A DNA stretch of 64,000 nt from Delftia tsuruhatensis (lineage in GTDB: Bacteria > Pseudomonadota > Gammaproteobacteria > Burkholderiales > Burkholderiaceae_C): contig NZ_LR813084.1 in assembly GCF_903815225.1 (NCBI RefSeq), positions 3,080,501-3,144,500 of the forward strand. The letters are read 5' to 3'. The notes beneath the pieces were generated by a model. It saw only the letters and a program-made list of their open reading frames with translations, made no database searches and was not told the origin of the DNA. Positions 55,017 through 64,000 of this stretch are shown piece by piece (position 1 is the first letter of the stretch; each line of letters starts with the position of its first letter). The translations under genes and the position numbers were made by a program.

Positions 55017-56990
55017 ATGTCCTTGCGCTCCCTGGAATTTCCGACCGATCACGGCTTGCCGCTCATGCTTTCGCGCGAGCAGCAGGCCATCCTCGCGCAT
55101 GAGGGCCGCTCGGCCATCGTGGCGGCACTGGCGGGCGTGGGAAAGACGACGACGCTTGCCTGCAAGGTGGTCCAGGCCTGCCGCAGCGGCAAGGCGCAGC
55201 GCATCCTGGTGCTGACCTACTCTCGCGCCGGCGTGGCCGCTTTCCATCACCGCCTGGGCCAACTGGTGCGCGAGGTGCCACCTCAGGTACAGATCACCAC
55301 GGTGGAGCGCTGGGCGGCCCAGCAGATCCGGCGCCGAGACCCCGGCGCGCGCTTCCTGGCCGATCGCGTGGCCTTGCTGGGACATGTGCGGCAGGCCCAC
55401 GACGCGCTGCGCCAACGACTGTCATGGCATCCAGACCCACGGTTCGAGGATTCCGGTGACATTGACCTGGATGCCTTCTGGGATTTCAACCTCGCCGCCA
55501 AGAAATCCATGCTGCCCCAGCGCCTTGCGGACGAGGGCATGGACCTGGCGGATTTCTGCGAAGAGCAACTGCTGGACTACCGCCTGGCCTGCCTGTTCTT
55601 CGAGTACGAGCGCCGCCGCATCGACCATTGCGGCGACCCGCTGTACTACGCGGAAGGCGATTGCAGCCATGCACTGGCCGCCGAAGCCCTGCAGGGGCTG
55701 GAGCTGGACCTGCCCCGGTACGACCTCGTGGTGCTCGATGAAATGCATGACCTGGATCCGGCCGCGCTGCAATTGCTGCGGGCGTTGCTGGGGCCCGGTC
55801 GCAGCGCATTTATCGGGGCGGGCGACTTCAACCAGCACATCGAGCCTCAGGCCTGGTCCGTGTTCCGCGACAAGCGCCATCAACTGGGCGATTTGCTGCC
55901 CCAGGCCACCGACACACTGGGCCTGACGCAGTCGCGGCGCTTCGGCCCCCAGGTGGCCAAGGCCGTCAATGCCTTGTTCGGCGTGGGACTGACCGCGGCG
56001 CCGACCCGCCACAGCACCGTCGTGCAACTGCTGCATCGCGACGATGCGCAGTGCATTGATCAGTTGCTGCAGATCCAGGCGGGCCTTGCCCACGCCAGCG
56101 CCATCCAGGCACAGGCGGCGGAATCGGCGCGAGGCCCTGCTTCGCTGACCGTGATCCTGCGCCACGAGCAGGATGCCTGCGCACTGGAGTGGGCCATCCA
56201 CAGGGCTGGCAAGACGGCCAGCTTCTACGGCTTCAAACGCTTTTATCTGCAGCGCGAGATCGCCTTGCTGCTGGGCCTGTGCCATGCGCACGGCATGCAG
56301 GCGCTGTCGTGGAAGGCACAGCCCGGCATCCTGGGCCGCGAGGTCCTGGCGGCCTTCGTCGAAGGCGCCCTGTTCTACGGCAAGGGAAGCGTATCGGGCG
56401 GCGACATGGCCGACTCCGCCAGCCGCCATACGCTGGCACAGCGCATGGCCGAGGAGATGCAGCACAACCCGCAGATCATCTGGCGCTTCCTGAGTGGCGA
56501 GTCCAGTCTCCAGGGTGGCCAGCGCAACTTCAAGGCTTTCGGCAATTTCCTGCAACTTCCCCTGGCCCTGCAGTCCGATGCCCACACCCTGCTGGAGCAG
56601 GCCGATGTCTGGGGCCTGTTCGCCGCCACCCCTTTGACCACGGCGCAGGCCGCCGGTCTTCGCCTGCGCGTGCAATCCCTCATGGACGCCGTGGCGGGCA
56701 TGGGCGTGCAGGATCTGCTCGCCCAGGTGACGGCCATGGAAAGCCGGTTTGAACGCGCCGTGCGTGCCGAGCGCGGCTTCGATTTCCAACTGACCACGAT
56801 CGAGGAGGCCAAGGGCAAGGAATACGACCATGTCGCCCTTCCCTTCATGGCGCCTGGCCGCTTTCCGGCCACAGTGCCGCATTCCCTGGCCTTCCTGGAA
56901 CGCAACCGCCTCTATGTCGCCATGACGCGTGCCAAAAAAAGGCTGTGGCTGCTGGAGCGCGAAGGACAGCCTGTCCTGCCATTTGGCTGA
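55017..56990 (+). CDS. UvrD/Rep-like superfamily 1 helicase
   Basis: ATG 55017 (MSLRSLEFPTDHGLPLML) gives 657 residues; the frame is open for 79 codons upstream without helicase features. Motif Q/I is LSREQQAILAHEGRSAIVAA followed by LAGVGKTTTLACKV. Ia is ILVLTYSRAGVAAFHHR. Motif II reads VVLDEMHDLDP, so the usual DExQD has Met-His in place of the variable residue and Gln. III is FIGAGDFNQHI, IV has LTQSRRFG, and V/VI are TIEEAKGKEYDHVALPF and RNRLYVAMTRAKKRLWLL. It would unwind DNA with 3'-5' polarity using ATP. It is shorter than UvrD (about 720) and has no fused nuclease. It stands alone, so the pathway is unclear. Confidence 0.9.
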   Translation: MSLRSLEFPTDHGLPLMLSREQQAILAHEGRSAIVAALAGVGKTTTLACKVVQACRSGKAQRILVLTYSRAGVAAFHHRLGQLVREVPPQVQITTVERWAAQQIRRRDPGARFLADRVALLGHVRQAHDALRQRLSWHPDPRFEDSGDIDLDAFWDFNLAAKKSMLPQRLADEGMDLADFCEEQLLDYRLACLFFEYERRRIDHCGDPLYYAEGDCSHALAAEALQGLELDLPRYDLVVLDEMHDLDPAALQLLRALLGPGRSAFIGAGDFNQHIEPQAWSVFRDKRHQLGDLLPQATDTLGLTQSRRFGPQVAKAVNALFGVGLTAAPTRHSTVVQLLHRDDAQCIDQLLQIQAGLAHASAIQAQAAESARGPASLTVILRHEQDACALEWAIHRAGKTASFYGFKRFYLQREIALLLGLCHAHGMQALSWKAQPGILGREVLAAFVEGALFYGKGSVSGGDMADSASRHTLAQRMAEEMQHNPQIIWRFLSGESSLQGGQRNFKAFGNFLQLPLALQSDAHTLLEQADVWGLFAATPLTTAQAAGLRLRVQSLMDAVAGMGVQDLLAQVTAMESRFERAVRAERGFDFQLTTIEEAKGKEYDHVALPFMAPGRFPATVPHSLAFLERNRLYVAMTRAKKRLWLLEREGQPVLPFG

Positions 56991-57021
56991 TGCCGGCTCA
57001 AGCCGCCGTGCCTGTGGCCGG

Positions 57022-57675
57022 TCAATCGAACAGGTGGTGCTCGCCGCAAAAGGCGATCAACTCCTGGTTGCTGTCAACGTTCAGCTTGCGCATGGCGGAG
57101 TTTTTCTGCAGGCTCACGGTTTTGACGCTGCGCCTGAGCCGCTCCGCGATCTGGGTAATGGATTCTCCCTTGGCGAAGTGGCGCAACACTTCGAATTCCC
57201 GAGGGGAAAGGTTGCCGATGCGGTCCCTCAGGAAAACCGGCTGCTTGCGGTGCATGCCGTCTTTTTGCAGGCACAGCGAATAGTAGCGCGTATTCAAGCG
57301 CACGCATTGGATTGCAGCCGTCAGCTGGGAAAGAGGCTCCTCCTTCAGCAGAACACCGGTGACTCCAGCGTCATACAAGGCGGAAATGATCATCGGGTTG
57401 GACACCGTGGTGAAGACCAGCACCCTGGTCTCGGGGAAATTCCGGATCAGGTAGGCCACGTAGCGAAGCCCGTCGCCGTAGATATCGTCACTGGGCATGG
57501 AGTAGTCGGTGACGACGATGTCCACCGGCCTGTCCTTGACATACTCCATCAGGGATGAAGGCGTGGTGAATGTCGCCACGACGTCCAGATTGGAATCCTG
57601 TTCCAGGAATTCCTTGACACCATGCAGAACCACGGCATGGTCATCAACGACGGCGATACTGAGTTTGATTTTCAT
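57022..57675 (-). CDS. NarL/FixJ-type response regulator (RocA/RcsB-like)
   Basis: The 217-residue protein has a receiver at 1-125 (SIAVVDDHAVVLHGVKEFL, the acceptor Asp in DIVVTDYSMPSDD and Lys in GVLLKEEPL). A LuxR-type helix-turn-helix follows at about 150-210 (NLSPREFEVLRHFAKGESIT, QIAERLRRSVKTVSLQKNSA). It lies 25 bases after the BvgS-like hybrid kinase on the same strand and is its obvious partner. By analogy with RocA1 and RcsB it would control adhesion, fimbrial or biofilm genes, but no targets are seen here. It is the last gene of the operon and converges on the helicase gene. Confidence 0.94.
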   Translation of the reverse strand: MKIKLSIAVVDDHAVVLHGVKEFLEQDSNLDVVATFTTPSSLMEYVKDRPVDIVVTDYSMPSDDIYGDGLRYVAYLIRNFPETRVLVFTTVSNPMIISALYDAGVTGVLLKEEPLSQLTAAIQCVRLNTRYYSLCLQKDGMHRKQPVFLRDRIGNLSPREFEVLRHFAKGESITQIAERLRRSVKTVSLQKNSAMRKLNVDSNQELIAFCGEHHLFD

Positions 57676-57700
57676 GGGCTGGGCCTGAAAGATACTTTCC

Positions 57701-60700
57701 CTAGAGTCGAGCCAGCAGGTCGCGGAGACCGGACAGCATGGACGCGAGCTGTTCCTGCGCGCCCTCGTCCAGACCTTGCGATTGAATCTGTTTTTCCAGT
57801 AATTCAGTCTTCGTGGCGAAATCCCTCAGGCCGGCCAGCAGCAGTGCGCCACGCATGCGGTGAAGCGAATGCGTGGCCAGGTCGGGCCGCAGTTCGTCCA
57901 GGCCGCGCGCCAGTGTCCGCACATCATCGTTCATGCACTGCATGAACAGTACTCGGTGTTCCCTGAGCACATTGGCTTCGAAGGGTGGCAAGGGCATGGG
58001 CGCCGTGTCTGCCATGGCCGCCTGGGACAGCGTATGCGGGGGGGCGAATTTTCGGAGCGTGCGCACCAGGGTCCGCAGCTGGATGGGCTTGACCAGCCAG
58101 GCATTCATCCCGGCCTTCAGGCAACGGGTTTCCTCATCCAGCATGGCATTGGCCGTCACGCCCACGATGGGACAGGTCACGCCTTCCGAGCGCAGCCTCT
58201 CGGCGAGCTCATAACCGTTGAGGTAAGGCATGTTCACATCGGTCAGCACGAAGTCATGCGGGCTGATATCCCAGAATGCCAAGGCCTCGGCCCCATCGTC
58301 GGCCACGGTGACCTCGCAACCCAGGCTTTCCAGCTGTCCCTTCAGGGTGACCTGGTTGACCGGATTGTCCTCGGCAATCAGCACACGCAAGCCGAATTGC
58401 GGCAGACGGGATTCCGCAGCCGCCGTGCGCTGCATCCCCCTGACGACGTCGACGATGCCGAAACCCAGGCTCAACACACTGTGGCCGTCGATCTCGGGAT
58501 TGCCGGATGACTGGCCAGCCGTCGAGACGTTCAGATATCGCCCCTGCCAGTTCGACTCGATGAAGCCCGGCGGCTGCAGGACATCCAGCAGCAATTCGTC
58601 CGGCCGGGCCGCTGCCAGCTCGCGCCCGGCCGCCGTCGCCCTGGCCCCCCAGTGCCGCATCCACGCACAGATGTTCTCCGTCAGCTCGGTGTGGGGTGTA
58701 CGCACTACGACCTGGACCGCTTTCAGGTCCGGGGCGGATTCGAGGGATTCAGGGTCGTTCCTCAATACCAGCTCGAACCAGAACTTGCTCCCCAGTCCAG
58801 GTTCGCTCCTGAGCTGGATGGTGCTACCCATCATCTGGGCAAGCCGCCAGCATATGGACAGGCCCAGCCCCGCACCGCGAGCGGTGCGGTTGCCGTTCTT
58901 GACCAGGAAAAAGGGCGTGAACAGCTGTCCATGCAGCGACTTCTCGATGCCAACGCCCGTGTCGGCGACCTCGAAAACGAGCCGCGCCTGTGCCCCTTGC
59001 TCATCGAGCCGGCGTACGCGAATGATCACATGGCCGGCATCGGTGAACTTGATGGCATTGCTGATCAGGTTGCCCAGAATCTGGCGCAGGCGCACGGCAT
59101 CCCCCACCACCGAAACGGGAACGTCGGTCTCCACACAGGAAAACAGCAACAGGCCCTTTCGCTGCGCCATTGCCGCGTACGAGCTGGTACAGCTTTGCAC
59201 CAGGTCACGCGGGTTGAAGGGAGACTTCTCCAGCTGCAACTGCCCGGCCTCGATCTTGCTGGTATCCAGGATGTCGCTGATGATTTGCAGCAAGACCGTG
59301 GACGAATCGTCAATGCGCTCCACATACTGCCTTTGCAACGGCGTGAGATCCGTCATGCCAAGAAGCTCCAGCGTTCCCAGGGCGCCATACAGCGGCGTGC
59401 GGATTTCATGGCTCATGGTGGCCAGGAAGCTGGATTTTGCCTCGTTGGCTTCATCGGCGGCCAGCTTTGCCGACTGCAGGCTTCGTTCTATTTCCGCCCG
59501 GGCGCTGATATCTGCGAATATGCAAAGAATGACCTTCTGTCCCATGTAGCGCGTAGGCGCATACGACAGGTGCAGTGTCTTTCCCTGAGCGACGTCTATT
59601 CTCTCCATCGTGCCTGGATGCTGCGCATGGACCACCTTTCTCAACGCCTCCACATTGCTCCCCGGCACGGGCTTCAGATATCCATCGGTAGCGCGTAGCC
59701 ATTCCTGCGCCTGGGAATTTCGAAAAACGATCTGTCCCGTTCCATGCGCAACCAGGCATATGGCCACGGGCGCCGTCTCTATCAATGTCCTGTTGAACTC
59801 GTCGCTTTCCAAAATGCTTCTTTGCGCATCCATCGCAGGGTCCATGACGCTGCGATTGAATCGCCTGTTATAGGCAATCCCGGCAAGAATGCTCAATACC
59901 GCCACCAACAACATGGATCCGAAGGGCGCCCACAGGCTGCCATCCAGAAACACGGAATAGTCGATCTTGTAATAACCTGTCCATGCACCGGACGGATCTT
60001 CAATCTTCAATGAAAGTCCATCGCGCGTATAATCCATTCCACGATTGCCGACCTCAGGGGGAGGGCCACTCCCCATGAGCATGCCGAAGTCACGGTGCAT
60101 GAGCCAGAAGATGTGCCTTGGCATTGGAATCTCTGTTCTCACGATGGTATTGATGCGTTGCCTGCTGAACAGCACGGCAGCATATATATCATTCTTGATG
60201 GGGCCACTCTCGTTGGCAACAAGGCGTGAAAAATCCACGGGAATCAGACCTATGATCTTCTCGGATGCATCCGGCATGCTGAACCATGCAACACGCAATG
60301 CACCATCTCGCGCCGAGAAAGATTTTTCCCAAGAAACTTCCTGTGCACGCAGGTGGCTCTTGATCAAGTCTATCGTTGCAATGTAGCTTTCTTCGGAAGT
60401 GCTCTGATTTCCAATCGACACTCCTATGGCTGGAACGCCAAGGCTGATGGCCCCGCCCTCCTTCACAAAGAAGGCATCGGCCGCAGGAAAGGAAGACCTT
60501 GCCCAGAAAGAGGAGTAATTGGCTGCAAGATATCCACCAAGCAGGAACAATTCATCCGGCATTCGTCCACAGTCGATCTGCAAGGCGCATTGCACCGTGA
60601 ACGGCATGCCTCCCACCGATTCCCGACCTTCGAAAATACGGGAATTAGAGTCTTTTAGCGTGGATTTTTCCGTGCTGCGCGAAATGACCTGGCGGGGCAG

Positions 60701-60937
60701 CGAAGCCAGCGATCCGCTCTCGGAACCCAGTGCCTGAAGATAAGTCTCCTGCTCCTTGAGGGAAGCGACCAGGGCGGAGAAATTCAGGGACAGACGTCCC
60801 TGCTGCTGCTCCAGGATCTTTTGAAAACCCCAAATCAAGATTCCCGCCATGAATATGGCAAGCAGCAGCATCCCAAACAGGATTCTATTTTGCCAGCGTG
60901 TGGTGCGGGTGATTCTGTTGAAGGGGGTGTCGGCCAT
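57701..60937 (-). CDS. Hybrid sensor kinase with PAS, REC and HPt domains (RcsC/BvgS-like)
   Basis: ATG 60937 (MADTPFNRITRTTRWQNRIL) gives 1,078 residues. A membrane helix at about 16-38 and another at about 335-360 enclose a periplasmic domain of some 295 residues, not clearly related to known sensor folds. A PAS domain (about 390-500) precedes the phosphorylated His510 in MSHEIRTPL. ATP-binding motifs are NLISNAIKFT, VADTGVGI and GAGLGLSICW. The receiver (LRVLIAEDNPVNQ, Asp in DFVLTDVNMPYLNG) is followed by an HPt domain with His1026 in SLHRMRGALLLAG. It can run a full His-Asp-His relay to the downstream NarL-type regulator. It starts nine bases after the receiver-EAL gene. Confidence 0.94.
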   Translation of the reverse strand: MADTPFNRITRTTRWQNRILFGMLLLAIFMAGILIWGFQKILEQQQGRLSLNFSALVASLKEQETYLQALGSESGSLASLPRQVISRSTEKSTLKDSNSRIFEGRESVGGMPFTVQCALQIDCGRMPDELFLLGGYLAANYSSFWARSSFPAADAFFVKEGGAISLGVPAIGVSIGNQSTSEESYIATIDLIKSHLRAQEVSWEKSFSARDGALRVAWFSMPDASEKIIGLIPVDFSRLVANESGPIKNDIYAAVLFSRQRINTIVRTEIPMPRHIFWLMHRDFGMLMGSGPPPEVGNRGMDYTRDGLSLKIEDPSGAWTGYYKIDYSVFLDGSLWAPFGSMLLVAVLSILAGIAYNRRFNRSVMDPAMDAQRSILESDEFNRTLIETAPVAICLVAHGTGQIVFRNSQAQEWLRATDGYLKPVPGSNVEALRKVVHAQHPGTMERIDVAQGKTLHLSYAPTRYMGQKVILCIFADISARAEIERSLQSAKLAADEANEAKSSFLATMSHEIRTPLYGALGTLELLGMTDLTPLQRQYVERIDDSSTVLLQIISDILDTSKIEAGQLQLEKSPFNPRDLVQSCTSSYAAMAQRKGLLLFSCVETDVPVSVVGDAVRLRQILGNLISNAIKFTDAGHVIIRVRRLDEQGAQARLVFEVADTGVGIEKSLHGQLFTPFFLVKNGNRTARGAGLGLSICWRLAQMMGSTIQLRSEPGLGSKFWFELVLRNDPESLESAPDLKAVQVVVRTPHTELTENICAWMRHWGARATAAGRELAAARPDELLLDVLQPPGFIESNWQGRYLNVSTAGQSSGNPEIDGHSVLSLGFGIVDVVRGMQRTAAAESRLPQFGLRVLIAEDNPVNQVTLKGQLESLGCEVTVADDGAEALAFWDISPHDFVLTDVNMPYLNGYELAERLRSEGVTCPIVGVTANAMLDEETRCLKAGMNAWLVKPIQLRTLVRTLRKFAPPHTLSQAAMADTAPMPLPPFEANVLREHRVLFMQCMNDDVRTLARGLDELRPDLATHSLHRMRGALLLAGLRDFATKTELLEKQIQSQGLDEGAQEQLASMLSGLRDLLARL

Positions 60938-60945
60938 GCGCGCGA

Positions 60946-62169
60946 TTATAGGGTTTTCCTCGCGGCGATGTCGAAGTTTCTGGGTTCTCCTGCCAGCATG
61001 AGTGCAAGATCCTGTTTTGGCACGGCCGCGGAGATCAGATAGCCCTGGACGCAGTCGCATCCAATGCGTCGCAGCAATTCCAGATCCTGTGTGCTTTCCA
61101 CTCCCTCGGCAGTCACCAGCAGGCCCAGCTGCCTTCCCAACTGAACAGACAATGCCAGGGTGGCACTTCGCACGTCGTCGTTGGCGGCACCACTGACAAA
61201 GGCTCTGTCTATTTTCAGCTCCGTGAATGGAGTGGAGATAAGTCCATACATGGAGCTGTAGCCCCTGCCGAAATCGTCCTGGGCCAGTCCGAAGCCTTTC
61301 AGTCTCAGCCGGCTGACCGACATATAGTAGTTCGCCGGGATGCCGATCTTCTCATCCTCCAGCAGCTCAAAGGTGATCTGCGCCGTGGAGATGCCATTTC
61401 TCATGACAATGGCATGCAGCTCATCCGGAAGCTCTATATCGTCCAGCAATGATATTGGCAGATTGACGGATACGGGAATCAGATATCCTTGCTTGCGCCA
61501 GGACAGGTGAGCGAAACATGCGTCATCCATCATGCGCATCAGAAGCTCACGATCCAGCTGGTGAAACTGCATGGCGGACAGAAAAGATCTTGGCATCATG
61601 AAGCCAAATTCCGGATGGTTCCATCGGGCCAGCACCTCCACGCCAATGATATGTCCGGTCTGAAGGGATTTCTTGGGTTGAAACCAGCCCTGTATTTCCA
61701 TGTCGCTCAATGCACGGACAAGCGTCGATTTTTCGAAGATGGGCACCCGGCCACGGCTTTCCCGCTCTTCCTGTGCATCGGCCCTGAATATCTTCAACTG
61801 ACCCACCAGAGTCTGCACATGCTCGGGACTGAACGGTTTTTGGAACATTCCAATCACAGAGAACCCAGACTCCTTTGCCATGAGGCTGACGCTGTTCATC
61901 AAGCGCCTGGAGCATGACGTGGAAATCGCCAGCATGGGATGCAGTCCCCAGCGGTTCAGCTCGTTGATGAACTGCAATCCATCCATGTCCGGCATCTTCA
62001 GGTCGGTGATGACCAGCTGAAAATCATGGCTGCGCAGCTTCTCCAGAGCATCGGCCCCGTTGTATGCGATATGGACATCGGTGATTCCCGCCTCCATCAG
62101 AAGACTCCGGGTGTGCTCGCAGCACAGGGCGTGGTCATCGAGAATGAGCAGTTTATAGGTGGACAGCAT
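60946..62169 (-). CDS. Receiver-EAL response regulator (RocR-like c-di-GMP phosphodiesterase)
   Basis: The 407-residue protein has a receiver at 1-130 (KLLILDDHALCCEHTRSLL, acceptor Asp in LVITDLKMPDMDG, Lys in MFQKPFSPEH). An EAL domain follows at about 150-400. Its signature is GVEVLARWNHPEFGF (EVL for EAL, keeping the catalytic Glu), with SVNLP, ELLED, QDDFGRGYSSMYG, ELKIDRAFV, TAEGVES and GYLIS. The metal-binding acids seem intact, so activity is plausible. RocR in Pseudomonas has the same two-domain form. It sits between two hybrid kinases in one operon, so phosphorylation by either could tune cyclic-di-GMP breakdown. Confidence 0.93.
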   Translation of the reverse strand: MLSTYKLLILDDHALCCEHTRSLLMEAGITDVHIAYNGADALEKLRSHDFQLVITDLKMPDMDGLQFINELNRWGLHPMLAISTSCSRRLMNSVSLMAKESGFSVIGMFQKPFSPEHVQTLVGQLKIFRADAQEERESRGRVPIFEKSTLVRALSDMEIQGWFQPKKSLQTGHIIGVEVLARWNHPEFGFMMPRSFLSAMQFHQLDRELLMRMMDDACFAHLSWRKQGYLIPVSVNLPISLLDDIELPDELHAIVMRNGISTAQITFELLEDEKIGIPANYYMSVSRLRLKGFGLAQDDFGRGYSSMYGLISTPFTELKIDRAFVSGAANDDVRSATLALSVQLGRQLGLLVTAEGVESTQDLELLRRIGCDCVQGYLISAAVPKQDLALMLAGEPRNFDIAARKTL

Positions 62170-62172
62170 GGA

Positions 62173-64000
62173 TCAGCTCCGGGCTTCTTTGATCTTATTG
62201 AGTGTCATGCGCAGCAATGACAGGGAAAAGGGCTTGCACAGCAGACTGTCGATGCCCGTGTTCCTCCCACTGGCCACTTCCTGTGGATAGGCATTGGCGG
62301 TCAGCCCTATGATGGGCTTCTCGAAGCCGCGCTGTCTCAGCGCCTGTGCCAGCCCGAAGCCGTCCAGCAACGGCATGTGGAGATCGGTGATCACCACATC
62401 GAAACCGGGCAGGTCAGGCACGGACAAGGCATCCTGGCCATTGGAGGCCTGCTGTACCTCGCAGCCCAGCAGCAGCAGCTGCTCGCGCAAGATGAGCTGA
62501 TTGATGGGGTTGTCCTCCACGATCAGCACGCGCAAGCCCATGCGCTCGTGTCCCTGGACCTGCGAGATGCCCGCTGCGGATGCCGTCCCCATGGCCACGC
62601 CCCGCTGGGCCTGCCTGAGCGCCTGAACCACGCCAGGTACACCGCAGGTCGCCGCTTCCCACACACCGGCCTGCCGGCCCGCCTGGGGGGTCGACCCCGG
62701 TGCCAGGGCCACGACCCGCTTGCCGCTCCACGCCAGCCTGCGAGGGGACCGCGGCCAGGCTTCGACCAGGATGGCCTGCCCCGATGTCTGTGGCGCGGGG
62801 TCGCGGCAGGGATGCGCCATTGCGCCCCAGCGACGCAGCCATTCGCAGAGGTTGTCGACCACCTCGGCGATGGCGCCGTCGACGTAGACCGGCTCTGGCG
62901 CCAGCCTGGGCTCTTGCGCGGTGCCGGCCTGGCGGCTCACGGGCAGGGCCAATTCGAAGACGATGCAAGTTCCCAGGCCGGGCTCGCTGACGGCGGTCAG
63001 ATGCCCTCCCATCTGACGGGCCAGGCGCGAGCAGATGGACAGCCCGAGGCCCGTGCCTTGCACCTGCTGCGACAGGTCCGTGGGGACGCGAAAGTAGGGA
63101 TCGAAAAGATAGGGTTGCTGCTCGGGCGCGATGCCGATCCCCGTATCACGGACTTCGAACCTCAGATCGACCCTGTCGCCTTCGAATCTGTTGACCTTCA
63201 GGCCGATGCAGATATGGCCCGACGTGGTGAATTTGACGGCGTTGCCGACCAGATTGTCCAGAATCTGGCGCAGCCGCAAAGCGTCGCCCAGGAGCAGCGA
63301 AGGTGTCGTCACATCGGCCACGCTGTAGATCTGCAGCCCTTTCTTTTCAGCGCGCGAGATGAAGCCTGCCACCACGTTGTCCAGCAGCTCGATGGCCGAA
63401 AACGGAGCGGCCTCCAGCTTCAGGTGCCCGGCCTCGATGGCCGACAGGTCCAGGCTGTCGTTCACGACGCGCAGCAAGGTGGCCGAGGCCTGCTGCATGG
63501 TCTCCAGGTAGCGCATCTGCTCCCCGGGGACCCTGGACAGGGACAGCAGCTCCAGTGTTCCCAGGATCCCGTAGAGGGGTGTGCGTATCTCGTGGCTCAT
63601 CGTCGCCAGGAACAGGGTCTTGGCCTGGCTCGCCGATTCTGCCCGCAGCTTGGCTTCCAGCAGCGACTGCTGAATCTGCTTGAGGGCACTGACGTCGCTG
63701 ATCATGCACAGAACGACAGGCTCTGCACCGTACACCGTCAACCGGCTGCTGACTTGCACCACCCAGTTGCCGTGCAGCACGAGCTCGCGCAAGCCCTGCA
63801 TGGACGTGTCCTCGCAGGCATGTTCGAACCAGGACGGGTCGCTTTCCATCCAGCGCCGGGCCATGCCATTGGAAAGCAGCAACTGCCTGTCCGTGCAACG
63901 GATCACCGCCAGTCCGGCAGGAACGGTCTCGATCAGCTTGCGGGTGAGCGCCTCGCTGTCCTGCAGGGCCGCCTGTTGCGCCAACGCAGGAACCAGCAGC
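62173..64000 (-). CDS. Hybrid sensor kinase PAS-HisKA-HATPase-REC, N-terminus beyond the window
   Basis: The frame stays open to the right edge, leaving about 609 codons of the C-terminal part. A PAS domain (LIETVPAGLAVIRCTDRQLL) leads to the histidine motif ATMSHEIRTPLYGILG. ATP-binding motifs are NLVGNAVKFT, VRDTGIGI and GTGLGLSICSRLARQMGG, and a receiver follows (LRVLIVEDNPINQ, DVVITDLHMPLLDG, LLCKPFSLSLL). Unlike the second kinase it ends after the receiver and has no HPt domain, so it would depend on an HPt elsewhere, perhaps that of its neighbour. The kinase core resembles the second kinase closely (both have a MSHEIRTPLYG motif), suggesting duplication within the operon. Its stop is four bases before the receiver-EAL start. 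Confidence 0.93.
   Translation of the reverse strand, partial: LLVPALAQQAALQDSEALTRKLIETVPAGLAVIRCTDRQLLLSNGMARRWMESDPSWFEHACEDTSMQGLRELVLHGNWVVQVSSRLTVYGAEPVVLCMISDVSALKQIQQSLLEAKLRAESASQAKTLFLATMSHEIRTPLYGILGTLELLSLSRVPGEQMRYLETMQQASATLLRVVNDSLDLSAIEAGHLKLEAAPFSAIELLDNVVAGFISRAEKKGLQIYSVADVTTPSLLLGDALRLRQILDNLVGNAVKFTTSGHICIGLKVNRFEGDRVDLRFEVRDTGIGIAPEQQPYLFDPYFRVPTDLSQQVQGTGLGLSICSRLARQMGGHLTAVSEPGLGTCIVFELALPVSRQAGTAQEPRLAPEPVYVDGAIAEVVDNLCEWLRRWGAMAHPCRDPAPQTSGQAILVEAWPRSPRRLAWSGKRVVALAPGSTPQAGRQAGVWEAATCGVPGVVQALRQAQRGVAMGTASAAGISQVQGHERMGLRVLIVEDNPINQLILREQLLLLGCEVQQASNGQDALSVPDLPGFDVVITDLHMPLLDGFGLAQALRQRGFEKPIIGLTANAYPQEVASGRNTGIDSLLCKPFSLSLLRMTLNKIKEARS

Overview
The window is about two-thirds G+C and densely coded on both strands. 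Its contents fit an aerobic, motile betaproteobacterium of the Comamonadaceae, with Delftia, Comamonas or Acidovorax as the likeliest relatives. The case rests on a Bug-type (TctC) receptor beside a LysR regulator, Fur-like sites of betaproteobacterial form, many TonB-dependent receptors and two-component proteins, and codon use. The genus is inference. There are no rRNA, tRNA, CRISPR or IS sequences.

Layout. 1-3.7 kb (minus strand): a NemR-like TetR regulator, an Old Yellow Enzyme, an NAD(P)-binding protein and a flavin-reductase-like protein. A 17-bp operator is repeated in front of both the regulator and the reductase. 3.7-6.8 kb: a LysR regulator divergent from a Bug receptor and an acyl-CoA synthetase. 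6.8-7.8 kb: a DUF4198 protein behind a Fur-like box and a structured leader. 8-10.6 kb: a short FliD-like protein and a chemoreceptor. 10.6-11.6 kb: two small exported proteins. 11.7-18.4 kb: a signalling block with a triple-receiver hybrid kinase carrying an in-frame 15-bp tandem repeat, CheR, a receiver-less CheB, a receiver-kinase and a lone receiver. 18.5-21.1 kb: a Cache-HAMP-degenerate GGDEF-EAL protein.

21.4-31.4 kb: an envelope-stress type operon (DUF2170/YjfI, PspA/IM30, YqiJ, flotillin YqiK, and a giant AAA ATPase of about 1,840 residues). It starts at a perfect palindrome and is followed by a LysE exporter. 32.2-36.3 kb: a FecI-FecR-FecA-like iron uptake set with a Fur-like box. 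36.4-37.2 kb: an unknown exported protein. 37.2-41.6 kb: an unusual three-gene minus-strand cluster made of a membrane protein of unknown family, an HTH protein with a degenerate P-loop domain, and a membrane protein with a type IV pilin-like extracytoplasmic domain joined to a STAND/AAA ATPase. I consider this the best candidate for an undescribed system. 41.8 kb: AlkB. 42.5-48.8 kb: a cobalamin riboswitch and a complete B12 uptake operon ending in a CbiX-ferredoxin fusion.

48.8-51.1 kb: a LysR regulator and a serine hydrolase. 51.2-53.6 kb: a KfrA-like coiled-coil DNA-binding protein divergent from a tyrosine recombinase across an AT-rich, palindrome-rich spacer. 53.6-57 kb: biotin synthase and a UvrD-like helicase. 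57-64 kb (minus strand): a Roc/BvgS-like operon with two hybrid kinases, a receiver-EAL protein and a NarL-type regulator. The first kinase runs off the right edge.

Cyclic-di-GMP turnover and phosphorelay signalling recur across the window (11.7-21.1 and 57-64 kb). Iron and cobalamin acquisition form a second theme. Start codons were chosen by ribosome-binding sites, signal peptides and family N-termini.
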